In this document: positions 44,947-53,172 of the stretch, in pieces
How positions within the stretch are numbered: the stretch's first letter is position 1
Layout: each line of letters starts with the position of its first letter
From: an uncultured Poribacteria bacterium
Lineage (GTDB): Bacteria > Poribacteria > WGA-4E > WGA-3G
Length of the DNA stretch: 64,000 nt
Direction of reading: 5' to 3'
Assembly (NCBI GenBank): GCA_951828385.1
Contig: OX639973.1
Location: 1,426,001-1,490,000, forward strand
Position numbers and translations under genes: made by a program
The notes under the pieces: model-generated
What the model saw: the letters and a program-made list of their open reading frames with translations, nothing else
Database searches by the model: none
What the model was told of the DNA's origin: nothing

Positions 44947-45330
44947 TCATGGATTTACAATCTGTCGTTGCTTTAGTGATTCAATTTCGCGTGCAAGCTC
45001 TTCGATGCGTCTGTCTTGTTCGCGATCCTTTCTGCTGCGCCATGCGACGATGACTTGTGGGATACCTATGGCTACTATGATTATTCCCATTAACCAAGTG
45101 ATCTGTTTCTCAATCCCACCGACCCGTCCATTCAGTGATGCCATATTCTCTTTTACAGAGGCGATTTCTGATTTCATAGACGAGATTTCTGATTTTATGG
45201 GATTGACTTCATCTTCAATCTCCTCTTTAACGATCAAACGGATTTTGTCAAGGTCTTGATCCGTTAACTCACCGTAAGCGGACGACACAACGGTACAAAA
45301 TATTAGTAAGAAAAACAAAATAGTTTTCAT
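44947..45330 (-). CDS. Small membrane protein with signal peptide and coiled coils
   Basis: 127 residues: signal peptide (MKTILFFLLIFCTVVSSAYG), a coil with repeated IKSEISSMKSEIASVKENMASL, one transmembrane helix (ITWLMGIIIVAIGIPQVIVAW), then a second coil (DREQDRRIEELAREIESLKQ). No enzyme motif. Likely an oligomeric membrane scaffold; role unknown. Confidence 0.75.
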   Translation of the reverse strand: MKTILFFLLIFCTVVSSAYGELTDQDLDKIRLIVKEEIEDEVNPIKSEISSMKSEIASVKENMASLNGRVGGIEKQITWLMGIIIVAIGIPQVIVAWRSRKDREQDRRIEELAREIESLKQRQIVNP

Positions 45331-45352
45331 AGATTTGCCCTCCTTTGTATTT

Positions 45353-45459
45353 TAGGATTTACGCAAAATTCCTTCCTTTGTTTGCAGGATCAGAAGATTG
45401 GAAGCGTGGGAGGGCTTCCATCCTTTCATCTCCACTATCCGCTTTGTGTGTAAGTCTTG
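45353..45459. repeat. Possible degenerate MITE copy (GGATTTACGCA ... TGTGTAAGTCTT)
   Basis: The tips TAGGATTTACGCA and TGTGTAAGTCTT resemble the GGACTTACGCA tips of copies A-C with two to four mismatches per side. A small internal hairpin (GGAAGC...GCTTCC) lies between them. Confidence 0.5.
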
Positions 45460-45518
45460 TATAATATAATACGCGGTATTCACTTGAAATGTCAAGGCAA
45501 AACGCTCCAGACGCATGC

Positions 45519-47435
45519 CTAATCCGGCAAAATCCGATACCCCGTGCTAATCCCAGTAATCATGCCAATAATTGCCCAGAGTCCAGCACACGTCATCTCG
45601 CCGAGAACCAGCCCGAGGAATATAGGTCTCGCGCTCCGATACGCCCTCAGTCCGCCATATTTCACAATGCTAAACTTCAGCCCCCACCCCAAGAATATGG
45701 AGAACCAAAGTTTAAACGTCGCCCAAGAGCTGAGCATCGTATAACCGAGCGGATGCAGGGGCCACCACACAAAAGTTTGACGCATCCACATCAAAAAGAT
45801 CGTGAATCCGCTGCCGAATATCATAAACCCGGTGTTCGTCCAATTCGTGCTCGTCTTCGGACTTGTCAGAAGTCCTTCGAGTTGCCGCATAAACCAACTG
45901 CCCCCGGTATAAGGCGCGCCGTGTGCATAACTAATTTTGATTGCAGAATAATAGGAAACAGCAAGCCCGATAACCATCGCAACCGCCATCGCGACGAGGA
46001 GCTGCCGCCGTTTGACGCGCACCTCATCGGCTGCTTTCAACCCGTTCATGATGTTCGGCATCATAAATTCGCGGAGGTCTAACGTGAGACACACCGGATG
46101 CATCATTATCGAAGTCAATGTGGACGGATGGATTTTTGAAGTGCCGAGCGTCGTCAGGAAGAAACTCTGCGGTGAAAACGATGGATTGATGAACGGGATC
46201 CCGCCGTTGATTACCTGCCACGTCAGCACGATATACATCGCGAGTAGGAATAGAACAAAACCGAGCGCAAATAAGAGGGACATCCCCATCATGTGGTTGA
46301 AAAATACAAGCACACTGATACCACCGAGGAGTCCGAAGATTGTCACACTATGAGGGAGTGCCTCATCGGAAGGACGGAACTGGAGCATACTTTTTATGTG
46401 ATGCCGCGTCTTCCAAAGCGCGATGGCGACAAACGCCAGACACGCCCCTGCCTCTTGTGCCGCACTAAATGATTTACCTGTCCACTGCACACCCGGTCCC
46501 GAAGTGAGTTGGAAGCCGAGCATCACGCCTAATAGGCATTGCAGCTTGTAAAAGACAAAGAAAAACCAAATACTAAATGATACCTCTAAAGTAAGCAGAT
46601 AACTAAATCCGACCATCGACCAGAAGATAACAATCTGAAATGGACGTAAGGCACTCCAAGGACGTTCAACAAGGTACGGGTTGAGCCAAAAATCTCGCGG
46701 GATATGTGGCGCGTTCGGAAAAAACGTATGCAGACCGTTCATCGTATGCAGGAGCACGGGGAACGCGAACCCGAACCAGAGCGCGCTGTTCTTAAAAAGT
46801 GGACCGAGGCTACCGCTACCTTGCCCCGCCATTTCTGCTGGCAACTTAACGAGCGGGAAAGCGCAACGCTCGTACTCCACCCACTGCTTACGCAGTAGCA
46901 CAGAGAGGCAGATCATCACGAAATAGACGACCAGTACGTAGGCACTCCATGTCAAGATAGGGACGATCCAGGCACCCCACGGTACCGATTCGCCTGCGAA
47001 CAGTCCTTCAAAGAATGACTGTGCTGCGGTGTGATCTTGTACCACGCGCCAGTGTGGGATATAGTGGTGAAATAGCGATTCCCAGTCGTTTTCCGGCGTA
47101 GCAAGGTACTTATAAGCCACCATCGGGCTGAGGGCATAGCGCATCATCCCTGAAGACGGGATGCCTGCCGGCGCAAGCATGATACACCAAATCGTGACAA
47201 GCTCTCCGGGTGAAAATGCTGAGCCGGGATAGAATCGTTTCAAGAGAACGTTGATGCCCAACACGAAAATCGTTAGGACAAAGAAGGGCGCGACCGGAAA
47301 GTGCCCCCCTGCGAGGAAGATGTTACGGATAACGTAATCGTTGTAGGGCGCGAGAAGACATTCGGTCGTAGCACACGCCAAACCAATCAATACCGCACGC
47401 CATGTGAGACTATCTCGAACCTGTTGCTGAACCAA
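45519..47435 (-). CDS. DUF6785-type polytopic membrane protein
   Basis: 638 residues with about twelve to fourteen hydrophobic helices, opening with SLTWRAVLIGLACATTECLLAPYNDYVIRNIFLAGGHFPVAPFFV. The pattern fits the DUF6784/DUF6785 proteins common in Poribacteria and Planctomycetes and loosely resembles oligopeptide transporters. Substrate unknown. The likely start is TTG at 47433-47435, 7 nt after GGAAGG, as no nearby ATG fits. Confidence 0.72.
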   Translation of the reverse strand: MVQQQVRDSLTWRAVLIGLACATTECLLAPYNDYVIRNIFLAGGHFPVAPFFVLTIFVLGINVLLKRFYPGSAFSPGELVTIWCIMLAPAGIPSSGMMRYALSPMVAYKYLATPENDWESLFHHYIPHWRVVQDHTAAQSFFEGLFAGESVPWGAWIVPILTWSAYVLVVYFVMICLSVLLRKQWVEYERCAFPLVKLPAEMAGQGSGSLGPLFKNSALWFGFAFPVLLHTMNGLHTFFPNAPHIPRDFWLNPYLVERPWSALRPFQIVIFWSMVGFSYLLTLEVSFSIWFFFVFYKLQCLLGVMLGFQLTSGPGVQWTGKSFSAAQEAGACLAFVAIALWKTRHHIKSMLQFRPSDEALPHSVTIFGLLGGISVLVFFNHMMGMSLLFALGFVLFLLAMYIVLTWQVINGGIPFINPSFSPQSFFLTTLGTSKIHPSTLTSIMMHPVCLTLDLREFMMPNIMNGLKAADEVRVKRRQLLVAMAVAMVIGLAVSYYSAIKISYAHGAPYTGGSWFMRQLEGLLTSPKTSTNWTNTGFMIFGSGFTIFLMWMRQTFVWWPLHPLGYTMLSSWATFKLWFSIFLGWGLKFSIVKYGGLRAYRSARPIFLGLVLGEMTCAGLWAIIGMITGISTGYRILPD

Positions 47436-47573
47436 TGAGCTGCCTTCCTATTTCTATGCTGCCAATTTTCCAACAATCAGTATACCATATCCCCATCTTT
47501 TTCAATAGAATAATTTTGACAGACGGATTCCGTTCTTCTGTAAGAAGGATTTGTAACCCCGACAAAAAAAAAC

Positions 47574-47602
47574 TTGACTCCGATCCGAATCTACGTTAAA
47601 AT
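47574..47602 (+). promoter_or_regulatory. Promoter of the MNT-HEPN gene
   Basis: TTGACT (47574-47579), 17-bp spacer, TAAAAT (47597-47602). It lies 31 bp before the ATG, which has TAGGAG upstream. Confidence 0.65.
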
Positions 47603-47633
47603 CTAATACGAGTTCAATAGTAGGAGAAACACT

Positions 47634-48389
47634 ATGGTTACCCGGGAAGAGATTCAAGCGACGTGTAACGACATCGTGCGCGAGTTTACACCGCTACAAG
47701 TGATTCTTTTCGGCTCCTATGCCTACGGCACGCCTACAGAAGACTCGGATGTCGACCTGCTCGTTGTGATGGATATTCCGAAATCGGAATTTCGCAGCAA
47801 GGCTGTGGAGATTCAGCAACGCATTCCCCACCGCTTCCGTTTGGACCTTGTGGTGCGGTCGCCGGAAGAAATCGCATATCGCGTTTCGTATAACGACTGG
47901 TTCCTCCGTGATATCACTGAAAAAGGCGACTTTCTTTATGGGTCCGATGCGTATTACAATGTAGGAAATGGGCGAAGCACGCCGGACACTATCAAAAAGG
48001 AACAGGACTGCATGAACCCATTGACGTTGGAGTGGATAGAAAAAGCTGAAGAAGATTACAATTCAGCGAAGTGGCTTCTACAAGCCCCAGACCCCGGACA
48101 TAACTCTATCTGCTTCCATGCCCAACAGTGTATTGAAAAATATCTCAAGGCATGGCTTCAGGAGGCAGACATTCCCGTTCCCAGGACGCATGACCTTGAG
48201 GAATTGTTGGCGTTGATTGTGCCGACGCTGCCTGATTGGTCGCAGTGGCAGCCTGATCTTAAGAGAATCACCGAGTATGCGGTAGATTCCCGCTATCCCG
48301 GTGATTCAGCAACTGCTGACGACACACAACACGCCATGCATGTATGTGAGGCGGTGCGCCAAGCCGTTCGTACCTCACTGAAACTTTAA
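47634..48389 (+). CDS. Nucleotidyltransferase-HEPN fusion (MNT-HEPN in one chain)
   Basis: The N-terminus is a minimal nucleotidyltransferase: LFGSYAYGTPTEDSDVDLLVV with GS (27-28) and D39-x-D41. From ~125 a HEPN domain follows (EWIEKAEEDYNSAKWLLQ...CFHAQQCIEKYLKAWLQEADIPVPRTHDLEELLALI ... DSRYPGD). These are usually two genes of a toxin-antitoxin pair in which the MNT adenylylates or AMPylates the HEPN RNase. Here they are one polypeptide. An Rx4-6H RNase motif is not evident in the HEPN half, so toxicity is uncertain. Confidence 0.87.
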   Translation: MVTREEIQATCNDIVREFTPLQVILFGSYAYGTPTEDSDVDLLVVMDIPKSEFRSKAVEIQQRIPHRFRLDLVVRSPEEIAYRVSYNDWFLRDITEKGDFLYGSDAYYNVGNGRSTPDTIKKEQDCMNPLTLEWIEKAEEDYNSAKWLLQAPDPGHNSICFHAQQCIEKYLKAWLQEADIPVPRTHDLEELLALIVPTLPDWSQWQPDLKRITEYAVDSRYPGDSATADDTQHAMHVCEAVRQAVRTSLKL

Positions 48390-48390
48390 T

Positions 48391-48519
48391 AGGACTTACG
48401 CATGTCGCTCTTTTGTAGCATAACCTGTTAGGTTGTGCCACCAGAACGTCTATGTTTTTTCAGGATGCTCCTTCTCACAGAGCGTCCTACCATCCTACGG
48501 TCAAAATTGCGTAAGTCCT
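48391..48519. repeat. MITE-like element with AGGACTTACGCA terminal inverted repeats, copy C
   Basis: AGGACTTACGCA (48391-48402) and TGCGTAAGTCCT (48508-48519) are exact inverses. It starts one base after the MNT-HEPN stop codon. Internal hairpins (AACCT-GTT-AGGTT and GGATGCTC...GAGCGTCC) differ from the interiors of copies A and B. Confidence 0.78.
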
Positions 48520-48580
48520 GTAATCTTAGTTTTATATAGACATAATTATTTTAATTTGACAAATAAAAAAATATACTATA

Positions 48581-49940
48581 CTGACATTTATCAAAAGTTG
48601 TGTTAGAGCAAGATTTATCAAGGTTCTTTAGGTATAAGTTCGTGAAAATGCGTTATAAAATCAGTGAGTATCTGTCTTTCTCCAGTGAGTTGAAGTTGTA
48701 TTTGATGAAATGTCCGGCGTTCTGCGATGCTCACTTGGAGCAACATCAGGTAACTCATCACTTTTATACCGAGACTGACATACGCCCCTTCTCTACTTTC
48801 GAGACTCATCGCGGAGACGTGCAAACTCGACTTCAAATACCGCCAAAACTGTTCAATACCGTGGTGTTGGGACCAAATCCTAAGTGCTTCGCAGGTGCGT
48901 AGTGGCTTCCCAAAGACTAAGAGGGTTCGTATCTTGCCACGATCTCGAAAAAAGATGACGACACACTCACCAAAAGTTGGACTTTCCGCCTTTAGACGAC
49001 AGACAGGTTTATCGCACCCCCATTGATCTTCACGCAACTCTACGTCTTTTTTATGAACCGAAAGTTTCGCAGTTGTATCACCGATACACATCACATAGTT
49101 GTTTTTTCCATGAACGAGTATAGAAGCAAACCCTAACTCTGATAAGGAAACCTCAACGAGTTTTCGGCTGCCATACCACGAATCAAAGGTGATCGGATAC
49201 TTTCTCAAATCAATCTCGTGTGCGTCAAAGAACTCTAAGACGTCTGTGAGCATCGCCATAACAAGGGTAGGTTTATCTGTGTTGCCACGTCCCTGTTTAG
49301 AAACAAGGCGCATGTCTAAGGGAAGCACGATACCGCCAACCTTGAGAGTGATCCCTAAGACGTTCTGACACCAGATAGAAGTATTGTGTTTTGTTGACCA
49401 ATAGTTTGAACAGTAAGATAGCGTTTCTCCGTCCCGAGGCAGATTCGTATCATCAACGCTGATCGTGATACACCGCCGCGATTGCGTTGAAGCACTTTTG
49501 CTTTCTGCGTCTTTGATGAAATCGAGAGCCATTGCAGAGCCGAGCCGCAGATTCAAACACTTCGCATGATACAGACTCAGCGCACCTATGTCCCGATAAA
49601 GCCTTGCTTTCGGGAGTTCCAAAGCATCAGCAACTTGATTCGGATTGTAAAGACCAAAGAGATGGCAAACACTCAGGACGAGCAGCGTTTCAACGACTTG
49701 CCACCTCATACGCTGAAAGTAAGAAAAAAGAAGGTCTTGAAAAAAGATTGTAGATTTGATAAAGTGATCCTGCATGAAATGTTCTCCTTGTGTGACTCAA
49801 AGGTGATTCTCTGAGTCATTAGGATGCCATTTCATGCGCTAAAAATCAAGCAACTTTTTCAAAACCAACGCATTTTCATCTTGCTATACCTACTATCTCT
49901 TGATTATTATTGCCTCCAGGATAACTTTGATAAATATCAG
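48581..49940 (-). mobile_element. Complete 1360-bp insertion sequence with 5-bp target duplication
   Basis: The ends CTGACATTTATCAAAAGTT (48581-) and CTGATATTTATCAAAGTT (inverse, to 49940) are imperfect inverted repeats. CTATA occurs immediately outside both ends (48576-48580 and 49941-49945), a clean target-site duplication. One transposase gene fills the element. It lies 15 bp from the next IS. Confidence 0.88.
48618..49775 (-). CDS. DDE transposase of the 1360-bp IS
   Basis: 385 residues. The acidic triad is readable: ITISVDDTNLPRDGE (D), PITFDSWYGSRK (D) and HHGIEQFWRYLKSSL (E with K seven residues later). It belongs to the IS4-like DDE group. The 5-bp duplication suggests an ISH3-type subgroup, but I cannot settle the family by eye. 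The frame is intact, so the element may be mobile. Confidence 0.85.
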   Translation of the reverse strand: MQDHFIKSTIFFQDLLFSYFQRMRWQVVETLLVLSVCHLFGLYNPNQVADALELPKARLYRDIGALSLYHAKCLNLRLGSAMALDFIKDAESKSASTQSRRCITISVDDTNLPRDGETLSYCSNYWSTKHNTSIWCQNVLGITLKVGGIVLPLDMRLVSKQGRGNTDKPTLVMAMLTDVLEFFDAHEIDLRKYPITFDSWYGSRKLVEVSLSELGFASILVHGKNNYVMCIGDTTAKLSVHKKDVELREDQWGCDKPVCRLKAESPTFGECVVIFFRDRGKIRTLLVFGKPLRTCEALRIWSQHHGIEQFWRYLKSSLHVSAMSLESREGAYVSLGIKVMSYLMLLQVSIAERRTFHQIQLQLTGERQILTDFITHFHELIPKEP

Positions 49941-49955
49941 CTATATTATAACTTT

Positions 49956-51355
49956 ACTAAAGTTTGGACAATTTTATGAATTAAGATGACAAAAAGCAGA
50001 AAAGTAGGTATCCTTTCAGAAATAACCACACTTTTGAAAGGAAAGTAAAAATGAACCTCCTTTTCTGCTTAGAAGATATTCTATCGTATTTTCGTCCTTT
50101 ATTCAACCTACAAAACTTCGCACTGTTCCAAGCGATGATCTGTGGCTTTATTGCCAATACACACGGTGGCACCCTCACCCGTCTTTATCAATCAAGTTTC
50201 TCGAAGACGAAGTATTGGTCTTTTACGAAGTTTCTCTCCCGAGGGGAGTGGGACGTTAATGCTGTCGCTGCACGGCTTGTTGCGAAGATACAGGAGGTGT
50301 TTCCTCATTGGGTTTATGTTTATGATCTCACGAGTGCCGTAAAAACAGGCAAGAGACAATTTGGACTGCATTTCTTCCGCAACTTCAAGTATCAAAAGGG
50401 TCGCGTGAATCAATCAAAGTTTCACTTCGGACATGAGTTTGCTGCTTTGGGGCTGCTTTGCGAAACTCCGAGACAATGGATCCTGTTTCCTGTTTGGGTC
50501 AGACTCATCGTGGCGGAGAAACTCCGAGACAAAGGCGATGCGGTATTGAAACGTATCTTTTCAAGAATCCCTCGGGGACTCGTCATCTTTGATAGAGGGT
50601 TCGCCCGCCGGAAAGTCTTTCAAACGCTTTTGGCACTCAAACACCAGATCTTGTGTCGTGCGAAGTCCAATGCCGTCTTCTATCGTATGCCTAAACGTCG
50701 CAAACGTCCCGGCCCCGGACGTCCCAAGAAATACGGAGACCGTCTAAACATCAGACGTTTGCGGTATAAAGTCGTCTCCATAATGGGCAAAGACTCTCAG
50801 GTGGCTTCACAGATCGTCCGGACGAAAATGTGTCCCGCAGATGTGCGCCTCGTTGTTATACGAACAAAACCTAAACCTTCAAAGCCGTATCAATATTTTT
50901 CTGTCTTTACAACCGATTTGACGCTTGAGATACCGAAGATCGTTGAATACTATCGCCACAGGTGGCAGATAGAGACCGCATTTCGAGATGCCAAGCAACA
51001 CTTCGGCTTCAGCGGCTATCAGGTGAAATCTCGCAAAAGCATCAATCGTTTTCTCCAAATGAGTTTCGTCGCAGCATCTCTAACAAAGTTGATCTTTTCT
51101 ATGCCAGAAATGACGAAGAAACACCTCAGTGTTCAAGAGGTCTGTGAACAACTCGGTATTCATTGGTATAAACCCAAGAAACTCACGCAAGGACTTCGTG
51201 TCGCTTATCTTCAAGCACAAATTGGGTGGCTCCGATTTTCTACGAGTTCCAAAGAAAAAACAAACTCGCAGAATATTCAGACTCAGACACCACAGGATAA
51301 CGCACTGCCTTTTGACAAGGCAGCATGAAATCTATAATATTGTCCAAACTTTAGT
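49956..51355 (+). mobile_element. Complete 1400-bp IS4-family insertion sequence with 8-bp target duplication
   Basis: Terminal inverted repeats ACTAAAGTTTGGACAAT (49956-49972) and ATTGTCCAAACTTTAGT (51339-51355). ATAACTTT flanks both sides (49948-49955 and 51356-51363). A second copy, inverted, begins at the left edge of the window. Both copies match in the shared stretch, so transposition was recent. Confidence 0.94.
50051..51328 (+). CDS. IS4-family transposase
   Basis: 425 residues with the YREK signature of IS4 transposases: YRHRWQIETAFRDAK (Y-2-R-3-E-6-K), and an earlier DRGF catalytic-Asp segment (GLVIFDRGFARRK). YVYDLTSAVKTGK may hold the first Asp. A GAAAGGAAAG ribosome site precedes the ATG. 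Intact frame. Confidence 0.92.
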   Translation: MNLLFCLEDILSYFRPLFNLQNFALFQAMICGFIANTHGGTLTRLYQSSFSKTKYWSFTKFLSRGEWDVNAVAARLVAKIQEVFPHWVYVYDLTSAVKTGKRQFGLHFFRNFKYQKGRVNQSKFHFGHEFAALGLLCETPRQWILFPVWVRLIVAEKLRDKGDAVLKRIFSRIPRGLVIFDRGFARRKVFQTLLALKHQILCRAKSNAVFYRMPKRRKRPGPGRPKKYGDRLNIRRLRYKVVSIMGKDSQVASQIVRTKMCPADVRLVVIRTKPKPSKPYQYFSVFTTDLTLEIPKIVEYYRHRWQIETAFRDAKQHFGFSGYQVKSRKSINRFLQMSFVAASLTKLIFSMPEMTKKHLSVQEVCEQLGIHWYKPKKLTQGLRVAYLQAQIGWLRFSTSSKEKTNSQNIQTQTPQDNALPFDKAA

Positions 51356-51681
51356 ATAACTTTATAACTGACAGATCTTTGGACAAAAGTAGCAACTTCG
51401 GTTAACGATTAATAATCCTAAGGCAATCGAAAAAATATTGATAAAAAGCGGCATTTTGGGGCATGCGTTTTACCAATTGCGTACCCTAATGGCTGCTCGA
51501 AACCGTCCATAAGGTGACAACTATGCAAAACGGACACATCAATATTAACTGCACCCAACGGATTTTACCGATACACCAGGTCTATGGTGTATGCGTTGCC
51601 GCTGTGCGCTGCGTGTCTATAGGTGCGTTGCTTTTGCGTATTATTAACGCTAAGTTAACTATGCTGTCTGCAGGGTTAACG

Positions 51682-51692
51682 CCCCCCCCCCC
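51682..51692 (+). repeat. C11 homopolymer in a putative promoter spacer
   Basis: Eleven consecutive C bases directly after TTAACG. Homopolymers of this length slip in replication and in sequencing alike. Confidence 0.75.
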
Positions 51693-51761
51693 GCTTAATA
51701 AATAATAAGTATTATATTTCACAAGATGGTATAGCCTTCAGAGACGTTCTATCTTTGTCAT

Positions 51762-51790
51762 GCCTGCGCGCTTCGTTGCAGGCTGTTTTT
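51762..51790 (+). terminator. Intrinsic terminator-like hairpin
   Basis: GCCTGC (51762-51767) pairs with GCAGGC (51778-51783) and is followed by TGTTTTT. It lies ~60 bp before the lipoprotein ATG, so it could end an upstream transcript or attenuate the cluster. Confidence 0.6.
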
Positions 51791-51850
51791 GTTACACGGA
51801 AGCAGTGCACAACTTACTTTATCAACAGAAGGAGTTTGAAAAACAATATC

Positions 51851-52372
51851 ATGAAACGGCATAAAATATTTCCATGGCAAATTTACGCGTTTGTTTTACT
51901 CTTTGGCCTTATGTTCTCCTTAATAGGCGGCTGCCAAGCCGGTAAGAAGACAGACGAAACGGAGGTGCCGGTACCACCAGAGCCTAAGGTAGAGCCACGC
52001 TATAAACAAGGGACTGTGTTGCTTATCAGATCAGGAGGCTATAGTTACCTTGCACACGTGACAGCAGATACCCTCCCCGATGCCACACAAGTCCCCGTAC
52101 ACGTCTTTAATGAGAATATCCACGGCACCATCGGCGGTACCGTGGGGTTTGAAGCGGTTACTACCACGCGAGAAAAGCCGCCAGAAGGCTGGGGTACACG
52201 GAAAGTCGCTTTAGAATACTTTGATGGTACCTCATGGACATATACAATGGATGCCCTCGAAGCCGAGGACTACTATATCTTCACAGACAAGGAAGGCGGG
52301 CTACACCGGTTGGAATTCGCAAACGTCCGATTTTCATCCCCAGTCCGTCTGAGGAATGGAGGCACAGAGTGA
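51851..52372 (+). CDS. Lipoprotein with the cluster-specific GWGTRK domain (first copy)
   Basis: Start at ATG 51851 (MKRHKIFPWQIYAF) gives a lipoprotein signal ending LIGGC (Cys28). After a short PVPPEP linker comes a ~115-residue domain: TVLLIRSGGYSYLAHVTADTLPDATQVPVHVFNEN...KPPEGWGTRKVALEYFDGTSWTYTMDALEAEDYYIF...LEFANVRF. The same domain recurs in the next gene and at the end of the caspase protein at 59386. I know no named family for it. The gene overlaps the next by GTGA, so both are coexpressed. Confidence 0.8.
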   Translation: MKRHKIFPWQIYAFVLLFGLMFSLIGGCQAGKKTDETEVPVPPEPKVEPRYKQGTVLLIRSGGYSYLAHVTADTLPDATQVPVHVFNENIHGTIGGTVGFEAVTTTREKPPEGWGTRKVALEYFDGTSWTYTMDALEAEDYYIFTDKEGGLHRLEFANVRFSSPVRLRNGGTE

Positions 52373-53139
52373 AAAAAATGAAAGCAGTTAAAAATAGAAG
52401 CGTGTCTAAACACAGCATACTGAGAATCGGGTATTGTCTCATCGTCTTGGTGCTCACAGGTCTCCTCTGTATTATGCCAGCTTGCCAACCTTCAGCAGAT
52501 AAAGATGGCAACACTGAGAAACCCGACACCGAGGAAGAGGCGGAGACACCACCACCCGACACTGAGGAAGATGCGGAAACGCCGCCACCCGACGTAGAGG
52601 ATGACAAGCCACCACCGGAGGAGGAGACACCCCCACCCGATACCGAGGAAGAGGCGGAGACACCACCACCGGAGGACGAAACACCTCCACCCGACACCGA
52701 CGTAGAGGATGACAAGCCACCACCGGAGGACGAAACGCCGCCACCCGACACCGAGGAAGAGGACGAAACACCAGACGTTACACTCCTTTACAAAGCAGAC
52801 ACGTTACTGCTTGTCAAATGGGATACCCATAGTTACCTCGCGCGGGTTACGGAGGATACTTTCAAAAATGCTACGGAAGTCTCGATTCATGTCTTCAACG
52901 AGAAAGCTCGAAACGTACTTGGTGGTAATATCGCAATAGCAAACGTTGTGACAATCCGAAAAGAACCCCAAGACGGTTGGGGTACCCGGAAAGTCGCCTT
53001 GGAGTACTTCGATGGAACGCAGTGGCACTATACCATGAAAGCACTTGAAAGTGTAGACCACTACACTGTCCCCAATGATGCCTCAGGCGAGCAACGCGTC
53101 GAATTCGAGAATGTGCGATTCGACATCATCAGCCAGTGA
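52369..53139 (+). CDS. Lipoprotein with acidic PPPD-repeat stalk and GWGTRK domain (second copy)
   Basis: Start at GTG 52369, 6 nt after GGAGG and overlapping the upstream stop. Lipobox MPAC (Cys39). Residues ~50-135 are a stalk of repeated ETPPPDTEEE/DVEDDKPPP units, encoded by near-identical DNA and prone to length change. The C-terminal domain parallels the first lipoprotein (LLLVKWDTHSYLARVTEDTF...DGWGTRKVALEYFDGTQWHYTMKALESVDHY...VEFENVRF). The protein would display the domain away from the membrane surface. Function unknown. Confidence 0.82.
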   Translation: MKKMKAVKNRSVSKHSILRIGYCLIVLVLTGLLCIMPACQPSADKDGNTEKPDTEEEAETPPPDTEEDAETPPPDVEDDKPPPEEETPPPDTEEEAETPPPEDETPPPDTDVEDDKPPPEDETPPPDTEEEDETPDVTLLYKADTLLLVKWDTHSYLARVTEDTFKNATEVSIHVFNEKARNVLGGNIAIANVVTIRKEPQDGWGTRKVALEYFDGTQWHYTMKALESVDHYTVPNDASGEQRVEFENVRFDIISQ

Positions 53140-53172
53140 AGTAACTGTACTTCGTATGAAGTTTAATAAAAT

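Larger units (their letters stand above)
51364..51850 (+). other. Leader region upstream of the lipoprotein/caspase cluster
   Basis: No gene is supported in these 487 bp. It contains a hairpin (ACACCA-GGTCTA-TGGTGT) near 51577, an 11-base C tract at 51682-51692 between promoter-like hexamers (TTAACG at 51676, TAAATA at 51699), and a terminator-like hairpin at 51762-51790 placed before the first lipoprotein gene. Together they could form an attenuated or phase-variable leader. Confidence 0.45.

Noticed and set aside
49981-50178. Small minus-strand ORF at the left end of the 1400-bp IS
   Set aside because: It overlaps the terminal repeat and the transposase start on the other strand. IS4 elements carry a single transposase gene.
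52500-52770. Dense tandem repeats and long antisense Ser/Gly-rich ORFs (for example 52281-52751 minus)
   Set aside because: They mirror the PPPD/EEE stalk of the lipoprotein on the plus strand. The antisense frames have no signal, motif or ribosome site.
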